A stretch of 64,000 nucleotides of DNA from Corydoras sp. C115 (Eukaryota; Chordata; Actinopteri; Siluriformes; Callichthyidae), in the NCBI GenBank assembly GCA_019802505.1, contig JAFMOC010000095.1:186001-250000 (forward strand), read 5' to 3'. The translations under genes and the position numbers were made by a program. Under the pieces are notes generated by a model. It made no database searches. It worked only from the letters and a program-made list of their open reading frames with translations, and had not been told where the DNA came from. This document shows, one piece after another, positions 37,603 to 48,479 of this stretch. The number at the start of each line of letters is the position of its first letter. The stretch's first letter is position 1.

Positions 37603-38640
37603 TAATATCTCCTGCTGAAATGTTGTGTTTGGGTTTTCCCAAATGTGGCACAAGAAATTAAAGCCAAACACTTTTATTTAGTCTTATCCATTCAAAGGTA
37701 AATATTCCGAAAGACTTGAGGTTTGTTTTCTTTTAACTTTGCACACCATCATTAACTTTGCACCCGTCAACAATGGACGGTGAATAGTAAAGCAATGAGG
37801 CACGAGAGGGCATGCATTATTGTGAATAAATCACAACCTTGAGTGCCTTACTGCTTTTATCAAACATTCATTCATTCATTATCTTCCGCTTTATCCTATA
37901 TTATGGTTGCGGTGGGGTTCCCCATGCCCATCCAGGGGAGAACGTTTCGGTCGCTGGGCACATACACCCAGGACAGGGCCCCAATCTATCGCTGGGCACA
38001 CACTCACTCACACAGACACGCAAGCATACACACTCTACAATTTGGAGAACTCATTTGACTTGATCCATGTTTTTGGACTGTGGGAGGAAACCGGAGAACC
38101 CGGAGGAAACCCACGCAGACACGGGGAGAAAATGGAAAATCCACCCAGATGGGGATTCGAACCGGGAATCCCTAGTGCTGAGAGGCGAACGTGCTAACCA
38201 CTAAGCCACCCTTTTATCAAACAGTTACACTATAATAAAAAAAGAGGTTTGATTCATAAATGTTTTTATTTTAACAAAATGTTAATAAACTAGTTTCCCG
38301 CAATGTAATCTAGTCTGGTTTTTACAGTGAAGTTTGATTGATAATTAGCAGGATACCGGATTCTCATCAACCAAAAAAATGCCATCTAGTGGCCATATCA
38401 CAGAGCACAATTTATAAACAACAGCTGCTTTTGGAGAATCTTAGTGTTAGGCTTGGTGTTTATGTTAATCTGTATTTCCATTAATGGTATTGATTCAAAA
38501 TAATGTGTTTTATATCATGCATTGATTCAAATATGAAGTATTTAGAGATGTGTATTATTGTCAATAATTTCATGGCTTGACAAAAAGTGCAGCCAATCAG
38601 ATTTAAGGACTGGAACTACCTGTTTTATATATGCCATTAA
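37603..38640. mobile_element. Palindrome-type repeat, copy with SINE inside
   Basis: Left part 37603-37866 (tcctgctgaaatgttgtgtt, cacaagaaattaaagccaaa, gaggcacgagagggcatgca) and right part 38211-38640 (ccatctagtggccatatcac) flank the SINE. The family recurs at 20.4, 55.1, 57.4 and 63.7 kb. Some copies hold a short inverted repeat (attattgtgaataaat against gatttatttaca). Class unknown; a MITE-like DNA element is my inference. Confidence 0.7.
37867..38210 (-). mobile_element. V-SINE inside the palindrome-type repeat
   Basis: Target duplication cttttatcaaaca at 37854-37866 and 38211-38223. It lacks the final gtgccgcc of the head. The host repeat resumes on the right. Confidence 0.92.
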
Positions 38641-39149
38641 CACATCTGCTGGCAGCTCCACTAGAGAGAATGGTTATAAGCTTTAGCCTAAATCAACTTA
38701 TATTTAAGCTTAAATGTACATTTAATAAATTTTGTGCATAAATCCCGTTATGTGCGGTCCTCATCGTTTGCCACATCTGTGACAGATTTGTCACAAACGT
38801 GACCAAGAGTGGTAACTCAGTTAAGCAAATAATAAGCATAACTCAAAGCCTCAGTAACCTGAATAGATGGAGGAATGAGAAGAGTTTATACAAATGAAAA
38901 AAAAGACAATTAAGGGGAAGAGAATGCTCATGAACTTTTCTGAGCATTGCTCGTTTGATACGCATTTGCTTGGATACCTGCCCTGGAAAGACCCAGTCTT
39001 ATATGTTTTCCAATTTTTTTTCTGTAAAAATTGAAATGGTCTAATAACACTTTGATTAATTGGCAGCAACAATTTAATCTCTTAATTAAAGGCATATTGT
39101 TAGCAGTACCTGACTGGCATTAACAGTCATAATTCTTTTGAGAGTAAAC

Positions 39150-39590
39150 AGGGTATGCAGTGATCACAGTGATACGTTCCAGAGACCGTGAAGTAGGGGC
39201 ATTTCCATAAGCCAATAGTGTGCTGTGTACAAACTCACTTTGGCAAACATGTGCAAGCTGTAGTAGTCTACTGCATTTCCAGTACAGTATAGTATTTCCC
39301 CACTAATGAAATACATAATTTATTTTAGATTGATTTAATATTCTTTAAATTTCTTTATTTTTAAAAAATATTTTAATACTTTACATTTTAGTAATAATTA
39401 CAAAATTATTAACATCAGAAATATTTTATAAATACCTATAACGCAAAATCTCGCAATATAGCAAAATCTTCACAATACTGAATTAGATTTTAAAAAAATA
39501 AAAAATTTAAAAATTTAAAAACTTGATGAAGCAGGTTTGCAGGAAACTACAATAATTGAACTGTGATATAGTGAGGGACAACTGTATTTT
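39150..39590. repeat. Decayed DNA-transposon-like segment
   Basis: tgatacgttccagagaccgt at the left and gatatagtgagggacaactg at the right resemble ends of small pogo/mariner-type elements, with AT-rich filler between. Weak. Confidence 0.3.
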
Positions 39591-40289
39591 ACATTGCAAT
39601 AAATAACAAACCAGTGTAATTTGTCATGTGTTGTTTTTCATATCAGATGTGTTAACTTATATTAAGACCTTCTACACAAAACCATATAATGCATATAGGG
39701 TGTGAGTTATTTTTGTTCCATGTATTCTTTTTACATTTTATGATATTTAGTGACTGATAAAAGGGCTGGCCAGAAGCAGTAAAAATGTTCAGCTTTAATT
39801 ATTTTTGCTTTAACTTTATTTTCTGTTTTATTCCTTACTCACTGCTCTGAAACAACTTAGTTGTTTAATACAGTTTGAGACCTACAAATTAGTGATTATA
39901 AATGGCCTGGGATTTTTACCACATGCTTAAGTGTTTGTACTTTTGTCCTTGTACACTATTAGCTACAAGTGTTTACACATGTTAGCTAATGTGAAAGCAT
40001 TTATTGTCTGTGATTAGAATTTATTATCGTAAATAACAGTGAGAAGACCCGAGTAAAAGAGTTGCTCTCCGGCTCCATTTTGTATTTTAAGAGTGTATAA
40101 ATAGACATAAAACTGGCACTCTGGTGCCATTTTGCTTACCTCTCTCCTAAACCTGATGTGCCCTGAAGAAGGTGCACACGTCATTGTAATTCTTTTAATA
40201 ATGTGTAAATGGGCGCTATCTGTCTATATCTAGGGTTCCGAGCAGCTGATAGTACCTAGGGGCTTAGGAAATGCCTGATTCATCTAACA

Positions 40290-41600
40290 ACCCGTGAAGC
40301 TGATTAATTTCACTCTTCATTAAGACATGTGGCATCTCGTGGACTTAGCATATCTATCCCCCCACCCCAACTAGCCTGTCTTTTTTTATTTCTCCTTTTC
40401 CTGTCTGGCCTGGCTACCCTCCTCCGCGCTTTTGTGCCCTTGGCAAATGAAAGGTCAAAGACACTGCAGTGATTAATGAGCACAAAGCACTGGGATCCCT
40501 CTGTCATCCCCACCCATTGTGTTTTTTAGTCCAGTTGCTAATTCCTCCAAGACAGCTAATGCTTTATTGAATGCCTAAAATGATATGATGTCTATTGAGG
40601 TTTTACCCAAACTGTTTGATTAAATGAGGAAAGAAGGCAGTAGAGGGTCCTTCAAAAAAGGGTTAGTGGAAATCCCACTGTGGAACAGAGATTGTTTTCC
40701 CTCCTTTTACTTTTGTGTTTACTGTTCAGATTGAACACCATTACTGCTTGCCAAATCTTCAGATTTGAGTACAGAAAAGCCTTCTTAGTGTGACTTTAAA
40801 TTGCTTAAATCAAAGAGGTCATCATGTCTCATTTCCTTCTCTAATTTTATCTCGCTCCTCTCTCAGAGGATGACACTCCACTGGTTTTCACTGAGTATTT
40901 ATTAGTAAAATGTAATGAAATATTTACTCACTATTTCAGAAAGGATTAGCAGTGGTAATTGACTGCAACAGAACTGAGTCTCAGTGTGTGAAAGCAACTG
41001 AGATGGAGAGTGAATGAGTAAAGACTATGAGAGAGAGAAAGAGAGAAATAGGGCCCCTTAATGTATGAATGCAGATCCTTAGCGCACAATAGGCCCGTTA
41101 GTGAGGCTGCCTTTCGGCCTGTCACTCTCTCTCCACATGTTGCTTTTTCTTTGAGAGATAAGTGGGCCTAATGCTGAACAAATAGTGGAAATAAGAAGCC
41201 ACTGAGAATCATTCACCACTAGTTTTCCCATGGCACCAAAATACATGGCTCTCAGCGCGCACAAGCAAGAGAGAAAGAGAGGGGGAAAACCCTCTTCATA
41301 AGCAAAACAATTTTGTCACCACAAGCAAATCCAATTGAAAAGTCCACGGGACCACAAGGAATCTGAGTTGTCAGATCGAACGATGGCAATAAAAAGATCC
41401 AAGCAGACTAAATTGGCATCAGGTGTGGGCTTCTCTGACCAGTAATAGGCTCGCACATTGTGAGAACTAGACGTTTGGCCATTTCCAAATATAATGGGAG
41501 AAATTAATGCAAATGAGTGAGTGAAATAAAATGTATTTAAATGCAGATTGAAAAGGCCCCTGTGTTCTGCCTGATAACAAGTTGCTGTAAGAGAATAACC
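40290..41600. promoter_or_regulatory. Candidate conserved noncoding cluster
   Basis: A repeat-free stretch of balanced composition, e.g. gctgattaatttcactcttc, tgcctttcggcctgtcactc and gaaattaatgcaaatgagtg with an octamer-like atgcaaat core. Confidence 0.3.
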
Positions 41601-41904
41601 TCATTGTGCTAGCTCATCTCACCCCCATTGCTTCTGTCCCCACAACATTTTTTCTCAATGGTGTTTCATAAGGGACCTTTGTTCACTGAGTAAACTTACT
41701 CTGTAAACTATTTACATTGCTCATTTGTTTAAATTTCAGATGTTTTTCCATTTGCTAGAGTAGTCTTTAATGGGCTACAGAATAAAATACTAATTGCAGT
41801 GGGAATATGGCCAACAACAAAAAGGCACCATCATTAATGATATTTCTGTTGTAACCCAACAAAAACCTTCATAGAAGGTCATAAACAAGCATTTGGCCTT
41901 GTAC

Positions 41905-42210
41905 AGAGGTGCTTAAAAGTTTGTGAACCCTTTAGTTTTCTCCATACACATGACCATCATCAGATTTTACACAAGTCCTAAACGTAGATAAAGACTAAAC
42001 AAATTAGACAAAATATTTGGGCTATATGGAAAGGAAAATGATCTAATATTACATGTTTGTGAGTGGCAAAAGTATTTGAACCTCTAGTATTAGCAGGTAT
42101 ATCTGTCCATTAACTGAATATCAAGAGAAGGTGGGCCATGCAGCAAGTCTATGACTTTAAGCACACAAGTCATTCTAATGTTTTGAAATGACCAAGGCAA
42201 CGTCCTGACC
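41905..42210. mobile_element. Decayed Tc1-like element fragment
   Basis: Phrases such as aggtgcttaaaagtttgtgaaccct, ttttacacaagtcctaaacg, gatctaatattacatg, gagtggcaaaagtatttgaacct and gagaaggtgggccatgcagc are in the same order as the terminal part of fish and frog Tc1-like elements that I know. The transposase part is almost entirely deleted, and a decayed SINE follows at 42330. Confidence 0.75.
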
Positions 42211-42329
42211 TTAGGTGAGCAGTTAATGTGAGGAAAGCACCCAGAAGCTGCTCTCTACAGAGGAAAGAGCTAAAATTGCTCCAAGCTAGTGTGCAGGACT
42301 CATCAACTCTTACCAAAACGTATTAGTTA

Positions 42330-42452
42330 TTGCTATGGCACCCGATCCTGGACAGAAACATTCTCCTCTGGATTAGCATGGGGAATCCCCCCTCCCCCCT
42401 GTGATACTAGTCCCTACAAAAGGATTAAGCAGAAGATAATGTGATGAGATAA
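42330..42452 (+). mobile_element. Old V-SINE 3' fragment
   Basis: ttctcctctggattagcatg, ggggaatccccc and gattaagcagaagataatg with a gatgagat tail. Confidence 0.75.
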
Positions 42453-42548
42453 TTTTATCTTGTTTGTTGTGATTTGAAAAACATTGAAAACCATGCTTGT
42501 GACTTCTGTTGAACTGGGTGTGTCCAATCAGTGGTCTGTTACCATCAG

Positions 42549-42901
42549 TGTAACAGGTGCCTAGGGCACCTGTCACCTGTTCAGTGTGTCTTTTGTTCTT
42601 TTGAGTTAATTAACGTTCACTGGTACTTAGTTTAGTTAATTAACTCGTTCTTGTCATTGGTTTGTTTCGTGCATGTGGTCGGGTGTCTTTTTGTATTTAT
42701 TTCCTGTGTTCTCTGTCCTCGGTGCACGTCGATTATTTTATGTCACTCGTCGGTTGTACCTCTACCTCGGTTGTCTCTACACCTTTAATAAATCCTGTTA
42801 TTCTGCTACCTGTGTGCCTGGCTCCCTTCAGCGTGTTAAAGCGCGGCGGCTCTGCGCCTCCTATGCGCAGCCGCTTTATTCCGCGGTAGGCGATTCTGAC
42901 A
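42549..42901 (+). repeat. 5' LTR of the 42.5-kb retroelement
   Basis: TG...CA ends. Contains tttaataaatcctg with an AATAAA polyadenylation signal. Confidence 0.9.
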
Positions 42902-43078
42902 GATCGACGTGCCCGTCAATTTGGGGAGTCCAGAGCCCAGGTAAGCTATTTTCAAAATTTTTCTTTGCGGGGGCCGTATAACCTCATACTCGCGGCGCGT
43001 TCCGCCGTGTCCGCGAGTGCGCCGCTATGCGCAGCCCGCCGTCCCGGAGCCGTAAGGACGGCTCTAACAGTGATGTAG
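42902..43078 (+). other. Leader of the LTR element with consensus splice donor
   Basis: The frame that continues into the repeat ORF is open from 42890 until TAG at 43076. CAG|GTAAGC at 42938-42946 is a perfect 5' splice site, and ctctaacag ending at 43070 is a possible acceptor. Splicing between them would remove 42941-43070. No tRNA-complementary TGG primer site is obvious next to the LTR. Confidence 0.4.
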
Positions 43079-43867
43079 GAGTATTACGACTCCGATGATG
43101 AGTGGTTATGGAGGTACGGGTATGAGGCGCTCCGTGCAGAGGAAGGTCTCAATCTGGTCGAGATATCCGATGATGAGGCGGACGAGTCATACCTGTATGG
43201 GCATATTCTGCCCATACAAACCCTCCTGAACTCTGAGGAGTTCTGGACTGACGCTCCACTCCAGTTTGTTAAACCCCCCGTGGCCAGATCCAGACGCAGA
43301 GCGCGCCGGCGCGGTGCCAAGACGCGTGCCCGCCGAGGTCCAGCCTCGGGCTGGGCGGCGTGCGGCCCCTGGATAACGGCTGGACCTCGGCGGGGGGCAC
43401 GCACGCCGCCCAGCCCATTGTCCAGGGGCCACACGCCGCCCAGCCCGTTGTCCAGGGGCCGCATGCCGCCCAGCCAGTTGTCCAGGGGCCGCACGCCGTC
43501 CAGACCGTTCTCCAGGGGCCGCATGCCGCCCAGCCCGTTCTCCAGGGGCCGCACGCCGCCCAGCCCGAGCAGCAGGGGCCGCACGCCGCCCAGCCCGAGC
43601 ACCTGGGGCGTCCGCCTCGCCACGCAGCCAGAGGGCGTCCGCCTCGCCACGCAGCCAGAGGGCGTCCGCCTCGCCACGGAGCCAGAGGGCGTCCGCCTCG
43701 CCACGCAGCCAGAGGGCGTCCGCCGGACCACGCAGTCAGAAAGCGTGGCCCACTCCTCGTGCGCCGTAGGCGTACATCGGACCACGCAGCCAGAGGGCGC
43801 CCACCGGACCACGCAGCCAGAGGGCGTTCGGTACGCCTCCCCAACAGAGGGCGTGGCCCACGCCTGA
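43079..43867 (+). CDS. Repeat-rich ORF of the LTR element (gag-position, unrecognised)
   Basis: About 262 codons open from 43079 to the stop at 43865-43867. An in-frame ATG (43073-43075) is followed at once by TAG (43076-43078), so the obvious start is blocked; a GTG at 43280 and no other ATG offer later starts. The N-terminal part is acidic and aromatic (EYYDSDDEWLWRYGYEAL, EISDDEADESYLYG), then a basic patch (RSRRRARRRGAKTRARRG). Next come about six or seven 10-residue units like RGRTPPSPLS (30-bp DNA repeats) and about ten 9-residue units like GVRLATQPE (27-bp repeats). No zinc knuckle or known capsid motif is seen. Because the repeats are multiples of 3 and GC-rich, other frames are open too. 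The acid-then-basic N-terminus argues this frame is the real one. Confidence 0.5.
   Translation, partial: EYYDSDDEWLWRYGYEALRAEEGLNLVEISDDEADESYLYGHILPIQTLLNSEEFWTDAPLQFVKPPVARSRRRARRRGAKTRARRGPASGWAACGPWITAGPRRGARTPPSPLSRGHTPPSPLSRGRMPPSQLSRGRTPSRPFSRGRMPPSPFSRGRTPPSPSSRGRTPPSPSTWGVRLATQPEGVRLATQPEGVRLATEPEGVRLATQPEGVRRTTQSESVAHSSCAVGVHRTTQPEGAHRTTQPEGVRYASPTEGVAHA
43410..43865 (+). repeat. Tandem 30-bp and 27-bp coding repeats
   Basis: Units of 30 bp around aggggccgcacgccgcccag run to about 43605. Then 27-bp units around gcgtccgcctcgccacgcag follow, the first four near identical and later ones diverged. All unit lengths are multiples of three, so the frame is preserved. Confidence 0.85.
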
Positions 43868-44060
43868 TCCGCCTACGGCGCCCACCTGACCTCGGAGCCA
43901 GAGGGCGTTCGGCATGCCTCCCCCACAGTGGGCGTCCACCTGAGGGCGCGTGCCAAGCCCGGCTCAAGGAGGGCGGAGGACCCCCCCCCCCCCCCCCGGG
44001 ACTGTTATTTTTTTTTCTTGGTCGCGTCCCCCCGTTGCCTGACCGTAGGGGCGGGGGTAC

Positions 44061-44415
44061 TGTAACAGGTGGTAAGGGCACCTGTCACCTGTTCTGTGTG
44101 TCTTTTGTACTTTTAAGTTAATTAACGTTCACTGGTACTTAGTTTAGTTAATTAACTCATTCTTGTCATTGGTTTGTTTCGTGCACGTGGTTGGGTGTCG
44201 TTTTGTATTTATTTCCTGTGTTCTCTGTCCTCGGTGCACGTCGATTATTTTATGTCACTCGTCGGTTGTACCTCTTTGCTTTTGGTGTCTCTACACCTTT
44301 AATAAATCCTGTTATTCTGCTACCTGCGTGCCTGGCTCCCTTCAGCGCGTTAAAGCGCGGCGGCTCTGCGCTTCCTATGCGCAGCCGCTTTATTCCGAAC
44401 TAGGCGAGTCTGACA
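44061..44415 (+). repeat. 3' LTR of the 42.5-kb retroelement
   Basis: Mate of the 5' LTR, with AATAAA in the same position and visibly diverged in several short blocks. Confidence 0.9.
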
Positions 44416-44589
44416 ATCAGCTTAAGTGGACAGAAATAACTAGTGCTGGTTTCAGAAGCAATTCATAAGACAGTAATGCACTTTATGTTAAAAAACTAGC
44501 ACACAGACTTTTGTTGAACTCATCAGCAGGAAAGAAGAAAACTCAAATGAGTTCTGCATCAAGATAATTAACAACAGTTAAAAAAAAAT

Positions 44590-44955
44590 AGGGCGGCACG
44601 GTGGCTTAGTGGTTAGCACGTTCGCCTCTCAACGCTACGGATTCGAATCCCCATCTGGGTGGAGTTTCTCATGTTCTCCCCGTGTCCGCGTGGGTTTCCT
44701 CCGGGTTCTCCGGTTTCCTCCCACAGTCCAAAAACATGGATCAAGTCAATTGAGTTCTCCAAATTGCCCCATGTAGAGTGTGTTTGTGTGCGTGTCTGTG
44801 TGTGTGTGTGAATGTGTGCCCAGCGATAGATTGGCACCCTGTCGTGGGTGTATCTGCCCACCGCCCGAAACGTTCTCCCCTGAATGGGCATGGGGAACCC
44901 CCCCGTGACCCTAATATAGGATAAAGCGGAAGATAATGAATGTATGAATGAATAA
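44590..44955 (+). mobile_element. V-SINE, full length
   Basis: gggcggcacggtggcttagt head to (GAAT)n tail, inserted in A-rich DNA; a small deletion before box B. Flanking A-rich sequence obscures the duplication. Confidence 0.92.
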
Positions 44956-45045
44956 AAATAAATAAATAAATAAAAATTATTTTAAAAAATTGCTAAGATG
45001 ATACATTAATCCTAGAAAACATAACTTTAATTTTATAAATAAGGG

Positions 45046-45048
<3 letters not shown>

Positions 45049-45096
<48 letters not shown>
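45049..45096. repeat. (GT)n microsatellite
   Basis: About 24 units. Confidence 0.97.
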
Positions 45097-45097
<1 letters not shown>

Positions 45098-45539
45098 CCC
45101 TATACAACGTCTACGTCTACAATAACTTGCTCTTCGGAGGTTTGGATACTATTTACAACCACCAAGATGTCACCTCTATGTGGATCACCTCTATGTGGTT
45201 CGAGCAGCAACACCAATGATTGGTTAATGTAATGGTTAATCCCATCAAGAAGTGACCAATTATGAGTAAATTCATATTTACACCATATTCATTAAATGTC
45301 ATCATAAGCCCGGGCAACAAGTGCACAAGTAGGGTCTAGTCATATTAAAAAAAAGGGTTACAGATCAGTTCATTTGCTTCTGAATGTCATATTTTCATGT
45401 ATATCTGCGGTATTTGTAATATATGTTATTCCAGATGATGAAATGGTTTGTTATTTGACTTGGTTTAAGGCCGTGGAATAAGTGAGCACATGAAAAGACA
45501 GTTTGTGTTATAGTTTGCAAGCCCAATCTACCTGTAAAA

Positions 45540-46090
45540 ATGCAAAGGCCATTTTAAGGGTTGAGCTCAGATGTAAGGGAAAAGTGTGGTCCTGGGCTGA
45601 GCTGGAGACTGTGCTGTGTCCAGAAGGTTTGAGCCTGTGATTAATGTGAAAGATAATGTGCTGGGGAAATGAGTAAACACTCCCTCGCTGCCTAGCTTTG
45701 TGCTTCAGCGGGCCGATGACAAGGGCAGTGCAAGGTGAGAATTTAACAGTCCTGTTGGAAAAAGAAAGATCGAAAAGAGACTCAGAGAAAGAGAGAGAGG
45801 GAGAGAGAGAGATTCAAAAGAGTAAAGCATGACAGACCTGGGAAGACACAAAGAAAGAGGGAGTGAGCTGCTTTGCTAATAAAGCAGGCTGACAAAAGTG
45901 GAAGTTTTTCAGGAGTAGAATAATTAAAAGTGCTCAGGGGACCGCGGTTTTAATTTCACATTTAAAAGGCTAAAGATTTCATTTAAAGCCGCACTGAGAA
46001 GCAAGAAGGTTAATAAGACGAACAAAGCGTGCAGTGTGAGAACATACTCTCTGAACAAAACTGCTGGACTTTCACCTGACATGATTTTAA
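45540..46090. promoter_or_regulatory. Candidate conserved noncoding element
   Basis: Unique GA-rich then AT-rich block with ccgcggttttaatttcacat and aagcaagaaggttaataaga; no repeat signature. Confidence 0.25.
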
Positions 46091-46813
46091 TTATCTATCA
46101 TGCCATGTTCCTAACTGGTGGCCAAAAAAGGGACACTGATTAACAGTGTTAGTGACCAGTTGCTGATTTTTTTAAACAGTCCTAATTGCTTTTTTTCCGC
46201 ATTTAAAGATTAGCCCACAGGACAAAAGTAAAACAATGTAACATTGCAGTTAACAAGGTTAGTGCTGCATTTACTGTGGGCTTGAAAAAGGGAACGCCAA
46301 TAATACTGCTAATAATAAATATATACACATTGGCTGCATAGTGACTAAGTAAGCCCTATTTTTTTAGTCCCATGGTGTGTAGAGTTTGCATGTTTCCCCT
46401 AAACTTAATAACCCTGTTTCTGTATTTCTTAATTCTGGAGACAGAAGATATAAAAATATCAAGTTCCCAATATGTGTAATTGTGTGTAGGCATTGTGATT
46501 GACTCAGAAACTTTCCAGGGTGTTTCCTTGGCACTAACAGCAATATAAATAATAAATTATATAATAATGTGTACATTGTTTTTTAAACAGTGTACATTCA
46601 TCATCTATTAGTCATCTATTTGCAACAATCTACCTTATAACAACATTTATAACCAATATTAATGTAATAACAGTGCAATAATAGTGTAATAATCTGATCT
46701 CAAAATACCAAAGGTGTTCATTTAATACATCTTGATTCTGATGTCACAGTTTGTCACATTAAATTGTGTTTTGGGGCGGAAGCATTGTTATATTTTATTA
46801 CTAAATTTGGACT

Positions 46814-46988
46814 CGGGCAGCACTGTAGTTTAATGGCTAGCAGTATTCATGTTCTCCACATGGGTTTTCTGTGGGCTCTCCGGTTTCATACGATAGTTCA
46901 AAAACATGGACTCAAGGTAAAAAGGCTGCTCCAAATTGCCCCAAGTTAATTGCCCCATATAATGTGTGTGAGTGTGTGACCAGTGATG
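46814..46988 (+). mobile_element. Old V-SINE 5' fragment
   Basis: gggcagcactgtagtttaat, tggctagcag, then ctctccggtttcatacgata and atggactcaaggtaaaaagg; 3' end missing. Confidence 0.7.
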
Positions 46989-47757
46989 CTGCTTGCATTT
47001 GATGCACTCTTAATTATTTAATTGATTTTTTGATAGATTTTTTTTATTCTTATCAAACTTTATTCTTTTGTTCTCTTGTTTGTGTAAGGTTCTGTGTCTT
47101 CCATGTTGTTGTACACGCTGAGTGTGTCTTTGTGGTTTATTGGCACATTGGTTTACTGTGAACAGGGCTCGTTGAGAACATCAATCTACACTCAAATCAG
47201 AAACAGTGAAAATTATTAATTATGCAGAAGTTGCAACCATCTCCACTGACTCCAGTGCATAATTTCCCATCACATTTTGAAGAATAGCTGAGTGGGTCTT
47301 GTCAATTTGGAGCTTGAGATAAAAGCTTTACAGTCCACTCAAAAGTTAAAGACCTGTCACTGTCCTTGCCCTGGACCTGACAGTTCTATATTGTATGTTT
47401 ATCAGTACCCTAATAAAATCCGCATAAGGGATATTGTGTTCTATATATAGTACTTAATGAACCCTGCACTTTGACAGTGGGGAAGCTGTAGTAACAGTTA
47501 CTATTCTTGGAGCTGTGGCATGCTTCCTGGTGAAAGATCCTTCATTATGACATTTTTAATCCCAGTTCATGACTCGCTTATAAGTAACAGGCATTTTAAA
47601 ATTGTTGAATAGTATATTTAATAACAATTAAGCTGTACATGATACACAGAGATATGTATTTTACAGTACATTACAGAAATGTCTGATTTAGAGTCCGAGG
47701 CATAGTATATGTTGTATTAAAAGGATATGTAGCAGAAAAAGTACACGTGCCAGGATC

Positions 47758-48052
47758 TTATTATCTACTGCTTAATATTATACCAGGGATTAGGGTTGCA
47801 AGGTGACCATCCATACAGGGGAGGACATTTCTGTTGTTGGGCAGGTGCAAATCCATCTCTGGGCACCCACTAACACACAATATATAGGAACAATTTATAT
47901 AGGGACAATTTCACCTCGAATCTATGTTTTTGGACTGTGGGAGGAAACTAGAAGAAAACCCTCGGGAGAATATAGAAATTCTACTCAAATCGGGATTCAA
48001 ACCTGGATACCCAACGCTGAGAGGTGGGCATGCTAGCCACTGTGCTGCCACA
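47758..48052 (-). mobile_element. Old V-SINE, degraded
   Basis: ttggactgtgggaggaaact, cgggattcaaacctgg and ccaacgctgagaggtgggca mark core and head in reverse. Confidence 0.82.
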
Positions 48053-48479
48053 TTCCAGCAAGGACCCTATAAAAATACATTTTCTTGATAAACGTAAACA
48101 ATTAGCTGGGTATTTGTTTCTGAAAAATATAATGTTTTAATGCACATTTTTCCTCTTTACATTGACGTGTTCATCTTGTCATCACTTTCTCATTTGTCAC
48201 AAGGCAGCCCCAGACTTTTGTTACTTCTAACAAGAAAATATTTTCTACATAGTCATTACTATAGATTTGAATGATAAGAACTAGTAGCTGGACAAAATGT
48301 CATCTGCCCTTTCGATTACATTAATATTCAGTATTTTAGTATTGACAGACACTGACAATGATTAAAATGTATTTAATGTGACCCTATGTAGATTTTTTAG
48401 AAACATAGATTATAATTACTCCTTTAATTTAAACATCTCTAATATTGCATAATTCGGTCCTGCATTGTCTTTTTATAGT

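Larger units (their letters stand above)
42549..44415 (+). mobile_element. Non-autonomous LTR retrotransposon with a repeat-coding ORF
   Basis: 5' LTR 42549-42901 (353 bp) and 3' LTR 44061-44415 (355 bp), TGTAACAGG...TCTGACA. Target duplication atcag lies at 42544-42548 and 44416-44420. The 1159-bp interior is strikingly GC-rich against AT-rich surroundings. It has a leader with a consensus splice donor, one long ORF of tandem repeats, a poly-C run of 19 at about 43980-43998, and a purine-rich tract (gtaggggcgggggtac) before the 3' LTR. No protease, reverse transcriptase or integrase is present, so movement would need enzymes from another element. The LTRs differ at roughly 20 sites by eye, so it is older than the 34.4-kb element. 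Both leaders begin GA..GACGTGCCC, suggesting related parents. Confidence 0.9.

Noticed and set aside
43410..43865. CRISPR-like array
   Set aside because: Units are tandem, adjacent, without spacers, and lie in a eukaryotic retroelement.
43269..44081. Long minus-strand and second plus-frame ORFs (up to 270 codons) in the LTR element
   Set aside because: GC-rich repeats in multiples of three keep several frames open at once; only the 43079-43867 frame has a non-repetitive acidic-then-basic N-terminus.
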